Below are positions 10,979-21,932 of a DNA stretch of 64,000 nucleotides, piece after piece; position 1 is the first letter of the stretch; every line of letters begins with the position of its first letter. Source of the stretch: Aphelenchoides besseyi (Eukaryota > Nematoda > Chromadorea > Rhabditida > Aphelenchoididae); the NCBI GenBank assembly GCA_024699855.1, contig JAMPIQ010000003.1:7068001-7132000 (forward strand). Direction: 5' to 3'. A model generated the notes under the pieces. The model did no database searches and was not told the origin of the DNA. It saw nothing but the letters and a program-made list of their open reading frames with translations. The position numbers and the translations under genes are program-made.

Positions 10979-12178
10979 TTATGCTGAGATCTCAACACTT
11001 TTGCCGTTGACTTCTATCACCTTTTCCAGGCGGTCTTGATAATTATCAACGGCATTATTGATTGTCTCTTGGCTGATGTTAACAAACACTTCCTCAATTC
11101 GTCGTTGCAGCTCGTCCAAATTTGACGGCTGTGTCCGATAAACTTGTGACTTCACGTATCCCCAAAGAAAGAAGTCACATGGTGTGAGATCTGGGGAATA
11201 TGGAGGCCATCGAAGCGGAGCTGGCGACGATTGTGAACCTCGACCCATCCATCGCAACGGAAAAACGTCGTCCAACCATTGACGGACAGCCACAGCAAAG
11301 TGCGGAGGTGCTCCGTCTTGCATGAAAACAAGCTCGTGGTAGTGAGGCCATGTGAGAAGAACTGGCATCATTTGATCACGAAGAAGATTGAGATATGAGA
11401 GCCCGGTTACGTTTTGTCTGGTAAAAAAAGGTCCAACCACTCCACGCTTGCTAATTCCCGCCCAAACAGTCAGTCTCGGTGAATGAAGCGGTTCTTCTCG
11501 AAACCTGTGCAGAATTTTTTGTGAAAATCATCGGCAGTCACGATAATCCTACCAGCTTGGATTCTCATCACACCAATAACGGAAGTTATGGTGGTTAACG
11601 TGACCGTGGATGTGAAAGTGCGCCTCATCCGAAAAGATGAGATTTGAAAGAAATTCGGGTTGCGCTTCAATTTGATCAAGAATTGAAATTGCGTGTTCGA
11701 TTCGTGCTTGTGGTGCTTCACCGGCAATTTCTTGGATTAATTGCAACTTGTAGGGGTAAAACTTTTAAGACTAAAGAAAGAAAAGATCAAAAGAACAAAA
11801 AGATTCACACCTTCAAAATGCGGTGGACCGAAGACTTGGACGGCATATCGTCCAAATTTGCAATTGCACGCACAGATAAATTTGGATCGTTGCGTATCGT
11901 TTCCAAAACTGCTTCACTTTTTTCTTGATTTGTAGCAAATCTGAACAAGTTTGAGTCAAAGAACTGGAGGCAAACCGTGATCGATTTCTTTTTTTTGCTT
12001 CACAACTGCCACGATCCAAAAGATCTTCAGTCCATCGTGCAAAATTTGCAATCGATGGAACAGAGGCACGCCAACTCAACCCATAATGTCTTCTGAATTG
12101 TCGTTGAACGATAGTTCCACTGCCAGTCTTTGCAAACACCAAAACACAGTACGCCTTTTCTTGAGCGGACCAACTCAT
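10979..12178 (-). pseudogene. Tc1/mariner-type transposase with one apparent frameshift
   Basis: The start MSWSAQEKAYC (12176-12178) leads a mariner-type HTH region (RQFRRHYGLSW, FARWTEDL). An A/T run of eight (11989-11996) appears to break the frame before the second HTH (RNDPNLSVRAIANL, KSSVHRILK). Two introns then restore continuity: near 11.76-11.81 kb, and one that joins NPSW to FREEPLHSP near 11.5 kb. Catalytic motifs are FSDEAHF, MQDGAPPHF and PPYSPDLTPCDFFLWG. Forty-one residues separate the last two Asp, which points to a DD41D-like group. The stop is at 10979-10981. If the homopolymer count is a sequencing error, the copy would be intact. Confidence 0.82.
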
Positions 12179-12195
12179 TGGAAACAACCAGACTT

Positions 12196-12401
12196 CCTTT
12201 GCAATGCAAATGAAAGAGAGAGAAAGCGAGCGGAAAAAGCACGCGTTCCAGAAATCGAGAATTTTCACGGTGTTCCAAGCTAAATTCTGGAAATCTTTTG
12301 AGAAAAAACAAAATTCCCATAGATTTCCAATCAAACACAAAAAACCGCATCGAATTTGGTCAACTAACAAAAAAGATATGAGCTCTTCAAATTTTCAATC
12401 T
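12196..12401 (-). repeat. Right inverted repeat of the mariner-type element
   Basis: This is the inverted partner of 10737-10944. The transposase start codon lies 18 bp inside its inner edge, so the repeat probably contains the promoter. Confidence 0.9.
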
Positions 12402-15400
12402 TAGCTGGGACACCCTGTATTTGTCCTTGATCCGCTCTCATGTTCTTCGACAATTTAACAATCTTGAAGCTTCTCCACAAATAACTTCCTTTCAAACTAA
12501 TTCGAATCAACTGCTCAGGTGTTGCTTTTTCCTTTATTGGCAAAGTCTGTCGGAAATCACCTCCAAATAGCATAATCTTTCCTCCAAACATAACATTCGA
12601 ATTACCGGTGATTTCTCTGAGCGATCGATCAATAATTTCCAAAATATACTTGGAAATCATGGAAGCTTCATCGACAATAAAAACATCAGTTTCTTTTAGA
12701 TCTTTTTCAGCGTTAGTTCCTTTGATAATTCCTGCTGTTGTGTTTTCATCAATACCAATTCCAAGCTTAAAATGACTGTGAATCGTTTTACCTTTAGGCA
12801 ATAAAGTAGCTGCAATACCTGTGTAGGCCATGGAACTTACTCTTTTTGTCATTCCACTTAAGACGTTGTACAACGTTCGATAGATAAATGTCTTTCCTGT
12901 TCCGCCAGGACCGTCAATAAAATAACACTTTTGAGACAATACATTCTTACGAACAACAATCAGCAATTCATTTACAATCTTTCTTTGATCATCATTCAAC
13001 TGTCCATACATCTGTTGACCTTTCTCTTGATATTCCTTTATCGAGATTGCGTTTGAATCAATTGTCAACTTTTTCATTTAGGTTTCATCAATAACTTCAG
13101 AGCTGTTCATTTCAAAATTCCGAAAGTTTATTTCATTTCTGTTTAGAATTTTTTCAATTTGATGATAAGCAATCTTTATTCCATCGACACTTCCAAATCT
13201 TCGAATGTAATCTTCAGCCATCTCATTTTCAAACTCATTATACAAACTTTGAGGATTAGTTGGTTTGCAGTAAACCAAGAGCATGGCAAACATGAATCGT
13301 AACTGAGCTGGCAAACGATATTGAGCTGCTTCAAGCATTGCATTTCTGTATTCCTCATCATTTTGAATCAAACCTCTAACTAAACATGCTTCTTTGAAAG
13401 TTGAGTGGACTATTCCATTGACCGTTTTCAAATCATCGAAACTTTTAGGAGAGGTGACTTTTAACAACAGTAATCTCAAATGAAACAATTCGTGCGACTT
13501 TAGATTAATCGAGTAAATCCTTCCGACGGTATTAAAATAAGCTTTTCTTGGTTTCCATTTCTTTTCTTTTTGATTCCAAGTAAACTTTTCTGGAACTTCC
13601 AAATACAACATGTTTTTTCTTGGATCATCATCGAACAAATTTTGATCTTGTGACAGCTCCTCATTCAATTTGAAAAACTGAAGCAATTTAGTAGTTTTTC
13701 ATTCTTTGCATTTTGTATTTCCTGAGGAGTTGCGTTCGTCTTCAAATAAACATTTTGTTTTTCGGGTAAATGAATTTCCAATCTTTCTACATGATGGCTT
13801 TTGTTAACAATTTCGTAATTGAACAACCTCCAAGCTGCTTCAGGTGCACTAAGATAACGACAATTAATGAACGTTTGAATTTCATCGTAGTTCAAGATCT
13901 TTCGATTTCCGTTACTCGGATCATAGAATTTTCGTTCGATAATTGCTGAATCAGGACCCTTGAAAACATATTTATGCAAATACTTTACTACATCTATAGC
14001 AGCAATGTGCTCAACATTAATATGACAATTAAACTTTAAACTCAACTGTGGACTATAAGGTACAGCATGCCGATTGTCCAATTAAATCCCATCTTTGATT
14101 ACCTTTTGACCGTCATTTCGACGCCTATACTTTGCATAACCCCCTTCACCATGCGACGTTTCATCTTTGTACTCTTTAGGGAACTTCTTTTTACATGCGG
14201 TATTTGCGGCTGAACAGCAAGCCATATACTGTTTTACTTGACCATTTGCGTTTAATTTGACACATTGATGCAAATTATTTCTGGTAACAATTTCATGCAA
14301 TCGTGGTTCTTGAATTGGGTCAGGAATTTCTGCTCGAATCACTTGATCGATCTTTTGTTCATTTGTCAACTTGTCATTACTTGCCAGAGTGAAAAGCAAA
14401 TGAACATGTGGTAGACCGCGCTTTTGGAATTCAACTGTTCCAACATGTGCAACTACTTTCCCAAAAATCTTACTTTGCTTGACATACTCAATCAGTGCTT
14501 CATACTTTAACTTGAAAACTCGAGAAACTAAATCCGGTCGATCTGCTGCAGTCTGATTAGCTTTTACATTCTCGACGATTTCTCTCCATTTCGGATTGCA
14601 AGTCATAGTTACAAACAGATCAGGCTTTGAAAACTTTCCAACCATAGCCATAGCATCATCATAAGCTTCACTCATATATCTTGGACTTCCGATATACGAC
14701 GATGGCAAAATAATCTTTCGGCCAATTTCGGCACCTAATTCCTTAGCTTTTTGCCTCAAATGTTCATCAATTGCATCATAAGCACTGACTATTTGTTCAT
14801 TTAGATAAGTTCGGTTATACATCAAACGATCATAGTCAACTCGTAAGTACTGATCGACAATCCACTCTTGAAACAGGTTTTTTCCATATGGCAAAGGATT
14901 GAACCAATCACAATCTTCATCATCACGAATTGCAACCTTATATTGCACGTACTTATTCAATGTTAACTTCTTATCATCAACTGTTTTCCAATTTACATTC
15001 CAACCTTTTTCACCTATTGGATAAAACAGAGGATATAACATTGGCTCAATAGATTCATCAATTGGATTCAAAATTTTCATACGTCCATTTTTTTCATGGA
15101 CAACAACATAGGCCGGTGGAGCTTCACCATTTGGACCTTCAACATACACAGCAGCAACGTCATTAGTTCGTGGAATATTGTAACGACGTTGATCAACATT
15201 CGCTTTCATTGAGAACAATAACTTGATGACCGGTGGAGAGGTGCCATTATTCTGTGCAATTTGTTCAGCCTTTTCAATTTCATCCTTTAACATTTCATAA
15301 GCTTTAGCATATTCATTTACTTGACTTATTAACGATGACAAATTCCCCATCAATCTTTTTTCACTTTCATTAAAGTTCTTGTTATTTTCGACACGAATTT

Positions 15401-16105
15401 GATGAGCTTCGTCCGGTTCAATCATGTACAATTGAGCATAAGATGGCAATTCTTTTTCATTCGGAACAGCTGTACAATTGAAAGCTCTTTGAAATTCGCC
15501 CATTTGTCTGTAAGTACTGGGGCCTGCTCCTCCGATCTTGATCTCCTTTGTTATAATACTTCCGAAACTCAACGACTTGTTCATTTGTCTCAAGTTCTTC
15601 CAAAACACGTTAGAATCTTGATGATTACCCATAAAAAGATTCTTTAATTCCGGCGGGAATTCATTTTGTGATACTTGCAACTTGACCTTTCCATGGCTAC
15701 AACACGACTCAAAAGTTTGATCACCGGTTCTTGGAACTTTTCTTTTTGGCTCCTGCTTGAAGTGTTTTGCCTGACAACTACTGCATTTCTCATTCATCGG
15801 ACCCAAGTAATTCTCAAGAACAAAACTTTCAATCATCTGATTATCTGTCGATGACTGTCGAGAATCCACTATATCATTCAACTCATTTCTTCGACGGTTT
15901 CTTGCATTTTCTCTAGCAATTCTATCACTTTGACGTGCGACATCTCTTTGATTCGATTTGCTTCGCGGTTTGTTTCTCTTTCACTTTCTGACAATGCACT
16001 TCTACGACGACGTTGAGATTCAGTATTCCTTGCTCTTTTATTTCTGTTAAATTCTTCTTCATCTTCTGCTGACGCAAAAACTCGTTTCGTTGGCATTTCA
16101 ACCAA

Positions 16106-18491
16106 AATTCAATTAAAACAATGAGCTTTATTGTTCGACTTTAAATCAACAATTAAATCAGTGAATATCCGAGAATTAACCTTTACAAATAACCTTGAAT
16201 GGCTTCAAATAAGATGTCGGCCTTGCCACGGGATGACAAATACAAAAACAAAACAAAAAACCTAAGAGACACAAAACAAACAAAAATTTTATTAACCCAC
16301 CGAAAACAATCACAGTACGATTAAACGACAATCAGCGACTCTAAAAACAAAACTTAAATAGCTACAGGAGAACAAATTCTTGGTAAGCAAAACACTACCT
16401 ACCATAGCACGTGGAACTGAAAAAAATGATGATACAAAAATCAACACAAAATTTGCATTCGATGACGGACAGACACTGCGGATTAGTACTTAGGGATAAA
16501 AAAGTGGGATTTATGTTAACTGTTGAGATTTTGTGTTATCGAAGAAAAGAATGTGGGAATGATAAGTGTTGGAAAAAATTTGCAAAAGAATGAAATATAT
16601 CGAATGTTTTAAATTCTGATAGCGTTCTTTACAAGAAGTGATCGAAACACTATGATTATCAAATAACGATTTGCGATATACAAAGAAATGAAGAAACAGA
16701 AGAGCACGAATGGAATGAACAGTATCACGATTTAACTTTAGAACGAATTGGACGGAGAGAAAAACCGCCGATTCGTTAGCAATCGAACGACACAACTGAA
16801 CAGAAACAATGAAAAAACGCAAAGTGACGTATTTCAAAAAACGATAGTGAATTTAAAAGGATGCGAGTGAAAGCAAGATGACCCGCAGATAAGGACCAAA
16901 TCGACCGGCATTCATAAGTTAGCCGGAAGTCACGAATAAACTACGGGTAACACACGAACGATACAAAATTGATTGATCGAACAGTGGACGATTTTGAACG
17001 ACGAATGCATAAGCTCGTTGAAAACAACGGAAAGTGTTGAGATTTAACAGATAAACGATTGGAAAAAAATGACCGTCCAAAACGTTCATCACTGGAAAAT
17101 TTCGTGAAATTCCGCATCCTTTGGCCAGGATCCAATTTTTGAGCCATTCCGATAGAATGTGCAACTTTTCTTGACGCTAAACAAAAATGTTAAAACTTGA
17201 TTAACAGCAACAAAAACCACAAAAAACGGTTCAGAAATTGCCGAGAAATAAGCGTTAAAAACCTTTCGGTTGTGCTGGGACACCGTGTATATCGAATTCG
17301 TTTTGATTATTGAATGAAACGAATATTTGGTTAAATGAGTGTGTGCAAAGACTTTTCTGTTTGATTACGATATCATTGGATGTTTGAATACCGTGACTGA
17401 ATTGCAGCATAGTTAACAAATTGTTTACTGCAACTCGAAAAACTATCTTTTGTGAACGTCTCATCGATTTGCTATTACGTCAATTCTGGTGTCCAAGACT
17501 TTCTAACGTTCACGTCGTTGACTGCCTTAGTGTGCTATTACTCGACTTACATTTTGTATGAAAATCAACATAGACGGAAGCATCAACGTCGATTCATTCG
17601 AATCATCGAATGGGATTGAAACAACGAAGGAAAACTGTTTTATGAATTGATGACTATGTCGTCATTTTCTGTGCGATAAACGTGAAACATAGTTTGCTAA
17701 TCTTCACAGCAATTTTATGACAATGGGCAACGCCCTAATTAATCTGCACTTAATTTTAAACATTACAAAGAATTACGAGCACACAATGTACACTTGATTG
17801 CAAACAATAGCTCCAAAAGATTAAGTACATTTTTGACTATTTTCTTTGTTTGCTCTTATCGTTTATTCTAATCAGGGAAAATTGAATGCTAATTCCGAAC
17901 TTTTGATCTGCTAAGACGATTAAATTGCGGTCGATTTTTCAAGTTGGTTCGGAGATAGTTACAGATGTATGAGATGATTTCCATCGGAAGTCGGTTTAAA
18001 AGACGAAGGAAATACATTTGAAGCAAGCGAGTGTCGTCCTTTTTTGGTGAATTACGAAGAGCATCGAAAGTAATCGTTGATCTCCGAAGTGGTTAGCGAG
18101 TTGTTTTTGAGAAAACAACATCAGTTTCCGGGAATGTTAAAATCATCGTAGTTATGTGTTAAAAACAGCCAAAAGAAGCTGGCTCGTGGGTCGATGAGAA
18201 CTCAACTTAGAATGGTGTTTGAATAGTACTGCATTTGCAAACTCTAAACACTTTTTTATTTGTTTTGTTCTTCATTGTTACAGAAAACTTTTATCCAACA
18301 CGTGTTTCTGTTGTTTGAAATGATGACCAACTACCTCTTTCGTTTTCATTCAACTCAATTTCCGGCAATTCCAGCCCACGTTAATTTTTACGATTTCTTG
18401 TTCACGTACTTGAACGCAAACATTGGATTCGTATTAAAATCGAGCTAAGTATTCAGAAGTCAGTTTAGTCTCATTGATTCTGAATATCAAA
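16106..18491. other. Intergenic stretch of 2.4 kb
   Basis: No gene is supported. It should contain the unlocated 5' end of the Helitron. At about 17266-17285 lies GCTGGGACACCGTGTA, one base different from the pogo-like element's right end plus TA, without a visible partner. The last 500 bp are upstream of the TMEM144 gene. Confidence 0.5.
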
Positions 18492-19943
18492 ATGAACAAC
18501 ACAAATGATTTTGAAGCTCTTACAAATACAACTGTTGCATCTTCGACTTACAATGGTGGTGAAGTAGTTTTTGGCTATTTGGCGATGTTCGGAAGTTGCA
18601 TTTGTTTTGGCTGCTCGTTTTTGCCGTTAAAGTGGTAGGTCTTCTTGGAGTCTCTAGCACCTGTCTTTCAATGCAAAAGAGAGTTGGGAAGATAACAGAA
18701 TATATTTTCAGGTCCAATTGTGGAGATGGCGTGTTCGTAAATTTCATTCAATGTGCAACGATTTTTGCTTTCGGCTTTATTATAAACTTATTTCGAACCT
18801 CACCATTCGAATGGATTGCTGCCATCTCCGGCTGTTTGTACGCAAGTGCCGGCATTTTGGCGATTCCAATCATTAGCAGCGAACTAGGAGTCGGTTTAGG
18901 AATGTTGATTTGGGTAAGAACTTTGAACATTTGACGGGTTCTTGGTGTTCTAAAGCAATGAAGACTATAAAAAGATAAAAGCAACAACAGTGCGGGAGAT
19001 TGGGACAAGTAAATAATTCTTTCTGTGGTTGCTTGACGTTAAGTTCTGAATTACTTTACTCTTGGCAGGCGACTGTTCAAGTACTGGCGGGCTATTGCGT
19101 TGCTCGATTTGGTTTGTTTGGAACTCACGTTCAGAACGTTCGCGATCAGCCCATGAACTACATTGGTGTCGTTCTAACACTCATCTCTGGAATAATCTTC
19201 GTTTTTGTGAAAACGAAACAAACTGAAGAAGTTGAGTTCGACAACCTCGAAAAGCCAGAACGTGTTTCATCGACACATACGCGACATTTGAAAAAGTTGC
19301 ACATTTCAAAGAAGAAATTATTGTAAGTGGACCATTGATTGTTTGTTTACCGAGTTTTTCAGTTACATTTTTCTGGCAATTGTCAATGGACTTCTGTTGG
19401 GTTTGCAGTTGGCACCGATCACTTACATCAAAGAAAATTATCCAAACAAATCGCAAAACAGTAAATGAAATCAACCAAGAGTCTAATTGTGTTTATGTTT
19501 CAGCTATCGACTATTTGTTCTCATTTTACTCGACGACATTCATTTTCGCTCTCTTGTATTTTGCCATCTACTCGGCCATCAAACGGGAACGAGCTTTCAT
19601 TAACGGTAATTTGGTGTTGCCGTCGGTTGCCTACGGAATCTTGTGGGCAATTGCAATGTCGTTGTTGGTCTACTCCACAGAGCGAGTTCCACAAACGATC
19701 AGTTGGCCGGTCATTGCGCGGGTATGTTAATCGAACCAAACCGTCAGAAATGATTTTAGTTACCACCAATCATCGGAGTCCTACTCGACATTTTTTTGTT
19801 TAAAGCAATCAAAGTAAGGGAACAAACCCAATAAACTTATAAAATTGTATGTTTAGGGCACGAAAAACTTTTTGATTCTCGCGTTTGGAATCGTCATTGG
19901 TTCGATTAGTGTAGTCTTGGTTTCTCTATCGAATTCCTTTTGA
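18492..19943 (+). CDS. TMEM144: TMEM144-like multi-pass membrane protein
   Basis: Six or more short exons join from ATG (18492) to TGA (19941-19943), followed by an AATAAA at about 19952. The first exon ends LPLKW after an acidic, Asn/Thr-rich N-terminus. Hydrophobic segments follow (VFGYLAMFGSCICFGCSF, IQCATIFAFGFIINLF, LGVGLGMLIW, VGYC/RFGLFGT, IFLAIVNGLLLGLQLAP, FYSTTFIFALLYFAIYS, VAYGILWAIAMSLLVYS, LPPIIGVLLDIFLFKAI, FLILAFGIVIGSISVVLVS), about ten in all. The spacing and the GLGMLIW and ARFGLFG motifs fit the TMEM144 family (DUF1632), related to drug/metabolite transporters. The substrate is unknown. The upstream exon boundaries are clear; one intron (18915-19068) is longer than the rest. 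Confidence 0.85.
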
Positions 19944-21932
19944 TTTCGTACAATAAAACACTTTTGACGAATAGACAACATACAAGCCATTAATCCGATC
20001 AGCTAATTAATAGCTTCTTAATCAAATTGTGAAATTGAATTCTTCATAAAATTTACGAAAAGTCAACGTTTCTTGCGAGTTGAGGGTTTTTTGGTCGGAC
20101 GTTTCGCGTCTTTTTTCATCGGCTGCAAAAATTGGAAAAAAACACTCCTCTCTTTTCCTGCATTCAAGCGCTCGTGCGTTGCGTGGCGCCCAAGCCGACG
20201 TCTTTGGTTTCTCTGTCGAGGTCAAACACACGCAGAACAAGTGAGTCGCTGCGTTTTCCCATTCCGTCTTGTCCGCACTCCGCTCCGATTTGCGGTATTT
20301 TTTTGTCTTTGGCGTTGTTCTCCGTTCTCTCAACTACCGACCGCTCTTGCCACGACCTCCTGCTCGATTTCTTTTTCTCTCGAGTGAACTACGCGTTGGA
20401 GTGCTATTTTCGACGCTACGCTCTTTCTTCACGTCGTTTGAAGGGCGGAATTGCGTGATATGTGCGCAGCGTTTGGTGAAAACCCGGACGAACAAAAAAC
20501 AAGGTGGAATACAACCGAATATATCGCATAAAATGGTCCTCTTTCTTGCCATTTGTTAACTCGACACGAGTCCCATCGATCGTTGTTGTCTATTTCGTTT
20601 CGGATCCTCTTCCGAATGCAACGAACAAGAACGAAGTTCACAACCAGAAATCGTGTTGTTGTTGAACGGTTGTTTTTGCGTAATTTTTTCTATCGAGAAT
20701 CAGCGTGATCCAAACTGCGTGTCAGCGTCGTTTCTCAGACGTCAATCGGAATCTCGTTCAACTCGACTGAAAATCACGTGAACTCGAAGTTGGCGGGATT
20801 CCGATTGCACAGGCAACCCGTGTATTCGACAAATTTGAATTCTTGATTTTCGTTAAGAGAGCCGGCTGATCGAGGTTTCAAGCACGTCGACTTGAGCGCC
20901 CGTTTCGTTGCGAAGATGCCAATACTGAATATGGACCACGGAAGACGGTATGAATTTCTCGTGTTTTCGCGTAATTTCGCGTTCGTGACGGACGTTTTCG
21001 CGTGCTTTCCGTGAAAGTAAGATCGTGTTTTGGTCCAAAAATCACTTCAACATTCGTCGACAATGTTCGCTTTCCGTTTCTCACCAAACTGGCACCTTGT
21101 TTTTGATTTCGATAAACGGGAAGCCAACATTTTCTCTTGATTTTTGCGCGTATTTCGTCTCTCAATTTACCGCGGTTGTATTTCAATATGACGGACAATC
21201 AACAAAAAAGGAATGTTGAGATTGATCGTCATTTCGTGTGCTTATTCGCGTGTTCGAATCGATACGTACGATATCCTTCTTCGTTGTTCTCGTGGAGATA
21301 AAACCATACGGACAATGGGGCGAGAATTATCGTACTTTTATTGCTCTTGTTCTCCCAACAAACGGTCGACTTCTCGATGTTAATTTTTGTGGTCAACCGA
21401 AAGACGAATTGACGTCAATTCGGAGATTAGTTTTCGTCCATTTACGGCAGTCAAAATATGAAAATTCCGAAACTAATTACACTGAAGAGAAGTCGGGAGT
21501 TTGTGTCCTCAAATGTTGAAGTGTTCGCGGATTAGAATGCGTTGTTATTTCAAGTTCGGCATTCGATTGAGATTGCAAACGTTTCTGACACTTAAACTGA
21601 ATTTTCTTCCGAAAACTACCTCGAATCGAATGCCAGAATTTACGTGAAAGCATTGGGAATCCGTGACGAGCGCGAAATTATAAGCGATAAACTCATCGGT
21701 CAAATGAGTTTATTGTAACGTTAAGTTTTGTGATAGAAAGCAAATTGAAAACGTTTCAAATTGTGAAAAATTTTATTTTCAATCAAAGAACAAAATAAAA
21801 ACCGCGTGTTCACTTTAGCTGTGCATTCGTTAACGTGAAGTTAACGGTAATTTGCACTTCTCAGTCACCTCACAATCCGTTGCTTTTAATGGACGATAAA
21901 AGAACGAGAAGAAGAAGAACTAACTAAGCATA
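19944..21932. other. 2-kb upstream region of ogt-1
   Basis: No protein gene is supported. The stretch is richer in C, G and T-runs than the coding neighbours, has overlapping short open frames on both strands without family motifs, and ends in a purine-rich leader before the ogt-1 ATG. It probably contains the promoter and perhaps 5' untranslated exons. No tRNA or repeat is evident. Confidence 0.45.

Larger units (their letters stand above)
10737..12401 (-). mobile_element. Tc1/mariner-superfamily element inserted in the pogo-like inverted repeat
   Basis: The ends are AGATTGAAAATTTG and its complement, flanked by TA at 10735-10736 and 12402-12403. Inverted repeats of about 207 bp (10737-10944 and 12196-12401) enclose a minus-strand transposase. 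The flanks join to give the outer end of the pogo-like repeat apart from one T, so this is the youngest of the three layers. Confidence 0.92.
7811..12417 (-). mobile_element. Pogo/Tigger-like DNA transposon inserted in the Helitron helicase
   Basis: The element begins CAGGGTGTCCCAGC and ends GCTGGGACACCCTG, with TA on both sides (7809-7810 and 12418-12419), the duplication expected of the Tc1/mariner-pogo superfamily. The terminal inverted repeats are about 331 bp. Removing the element with one TA rejoins the helicase exactly (..ADQGQI + DFAKEI..), proving insertion into an existing gene. It encodes one spliced DDE transposase on the minus strand (8454-10192). Its right repeat is itself split by a mariner element (10737-12401), so the original length was about 2.9 kb. 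Confidence 0.92.
5622..16105 (-). mobile_element. Decayed autonomous Helitron, carrying nested insertions
   Basis: A Helitron is indicated by a Rep (HUH) + PIF1-type helicase reading frame (7037-16105) followed by an RPA-like OB-fold gene (5821-6704) on the same strand, and a plausible 3' hairpin with CTAA at 5622. The 5' end (TC on the minus strand, beyond about 16.1 kb) was not located, so the right boundary given is only the start of the Rep frame. The helicase is split by the pogo-like element 7811-12417. Stops and frameshifts make the copy non-autonomous now. Confidence 0.75.
7037..16105 (-). pseudogene. Helitron Rep/PIF1-type helicase, broken and interrupted
   Basis: Read on the minus strand, the parts are: basic N-terminus (from 16105 or 16096); Rep region 15.88-13.7 kb with the HUH motif (GLPHVHLL near 14.41 kb) and the two-Tyr motif (KYLHKYVFKG near 13.98 kb); helicase 13.1-12.4 kb with P-loop GPGGTGKT near 12.9 kb and DEASM near 12.67 kb; then, beyond the nested insertion, the C-terminal helicase 7.8-7.04 kb with TINKSQGQTLE and YVGISR. 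Damage seen: a frameshift near 15.95 kb, in-frame TAA at 14082-14084, a frameshift near 13.695 kb in an A-run, TAA at 13078-13080, insertion 7811-12417, and a frameshift in an A-run near 7.458 kb. The enzyme would nick and unwind DNA for rolling-circle transposition; this copy cannot. Confidence 0.9.

Noticed and set aside
11813..12370. Longer start for the mariner transposase inside the inverted repeat
   Set aside because: Residues upstream of MSWSAQEK are translation of the terminal repeat and also occur in the other repeat; the start at 12178 is better.
20022..20560. Several 70-108 codon frames upstream of ogt-1
   Set aside because: Overlapping on both strands and rich in Arg/Ser/Phe from T-rich and CG-rich DNA; no domain.
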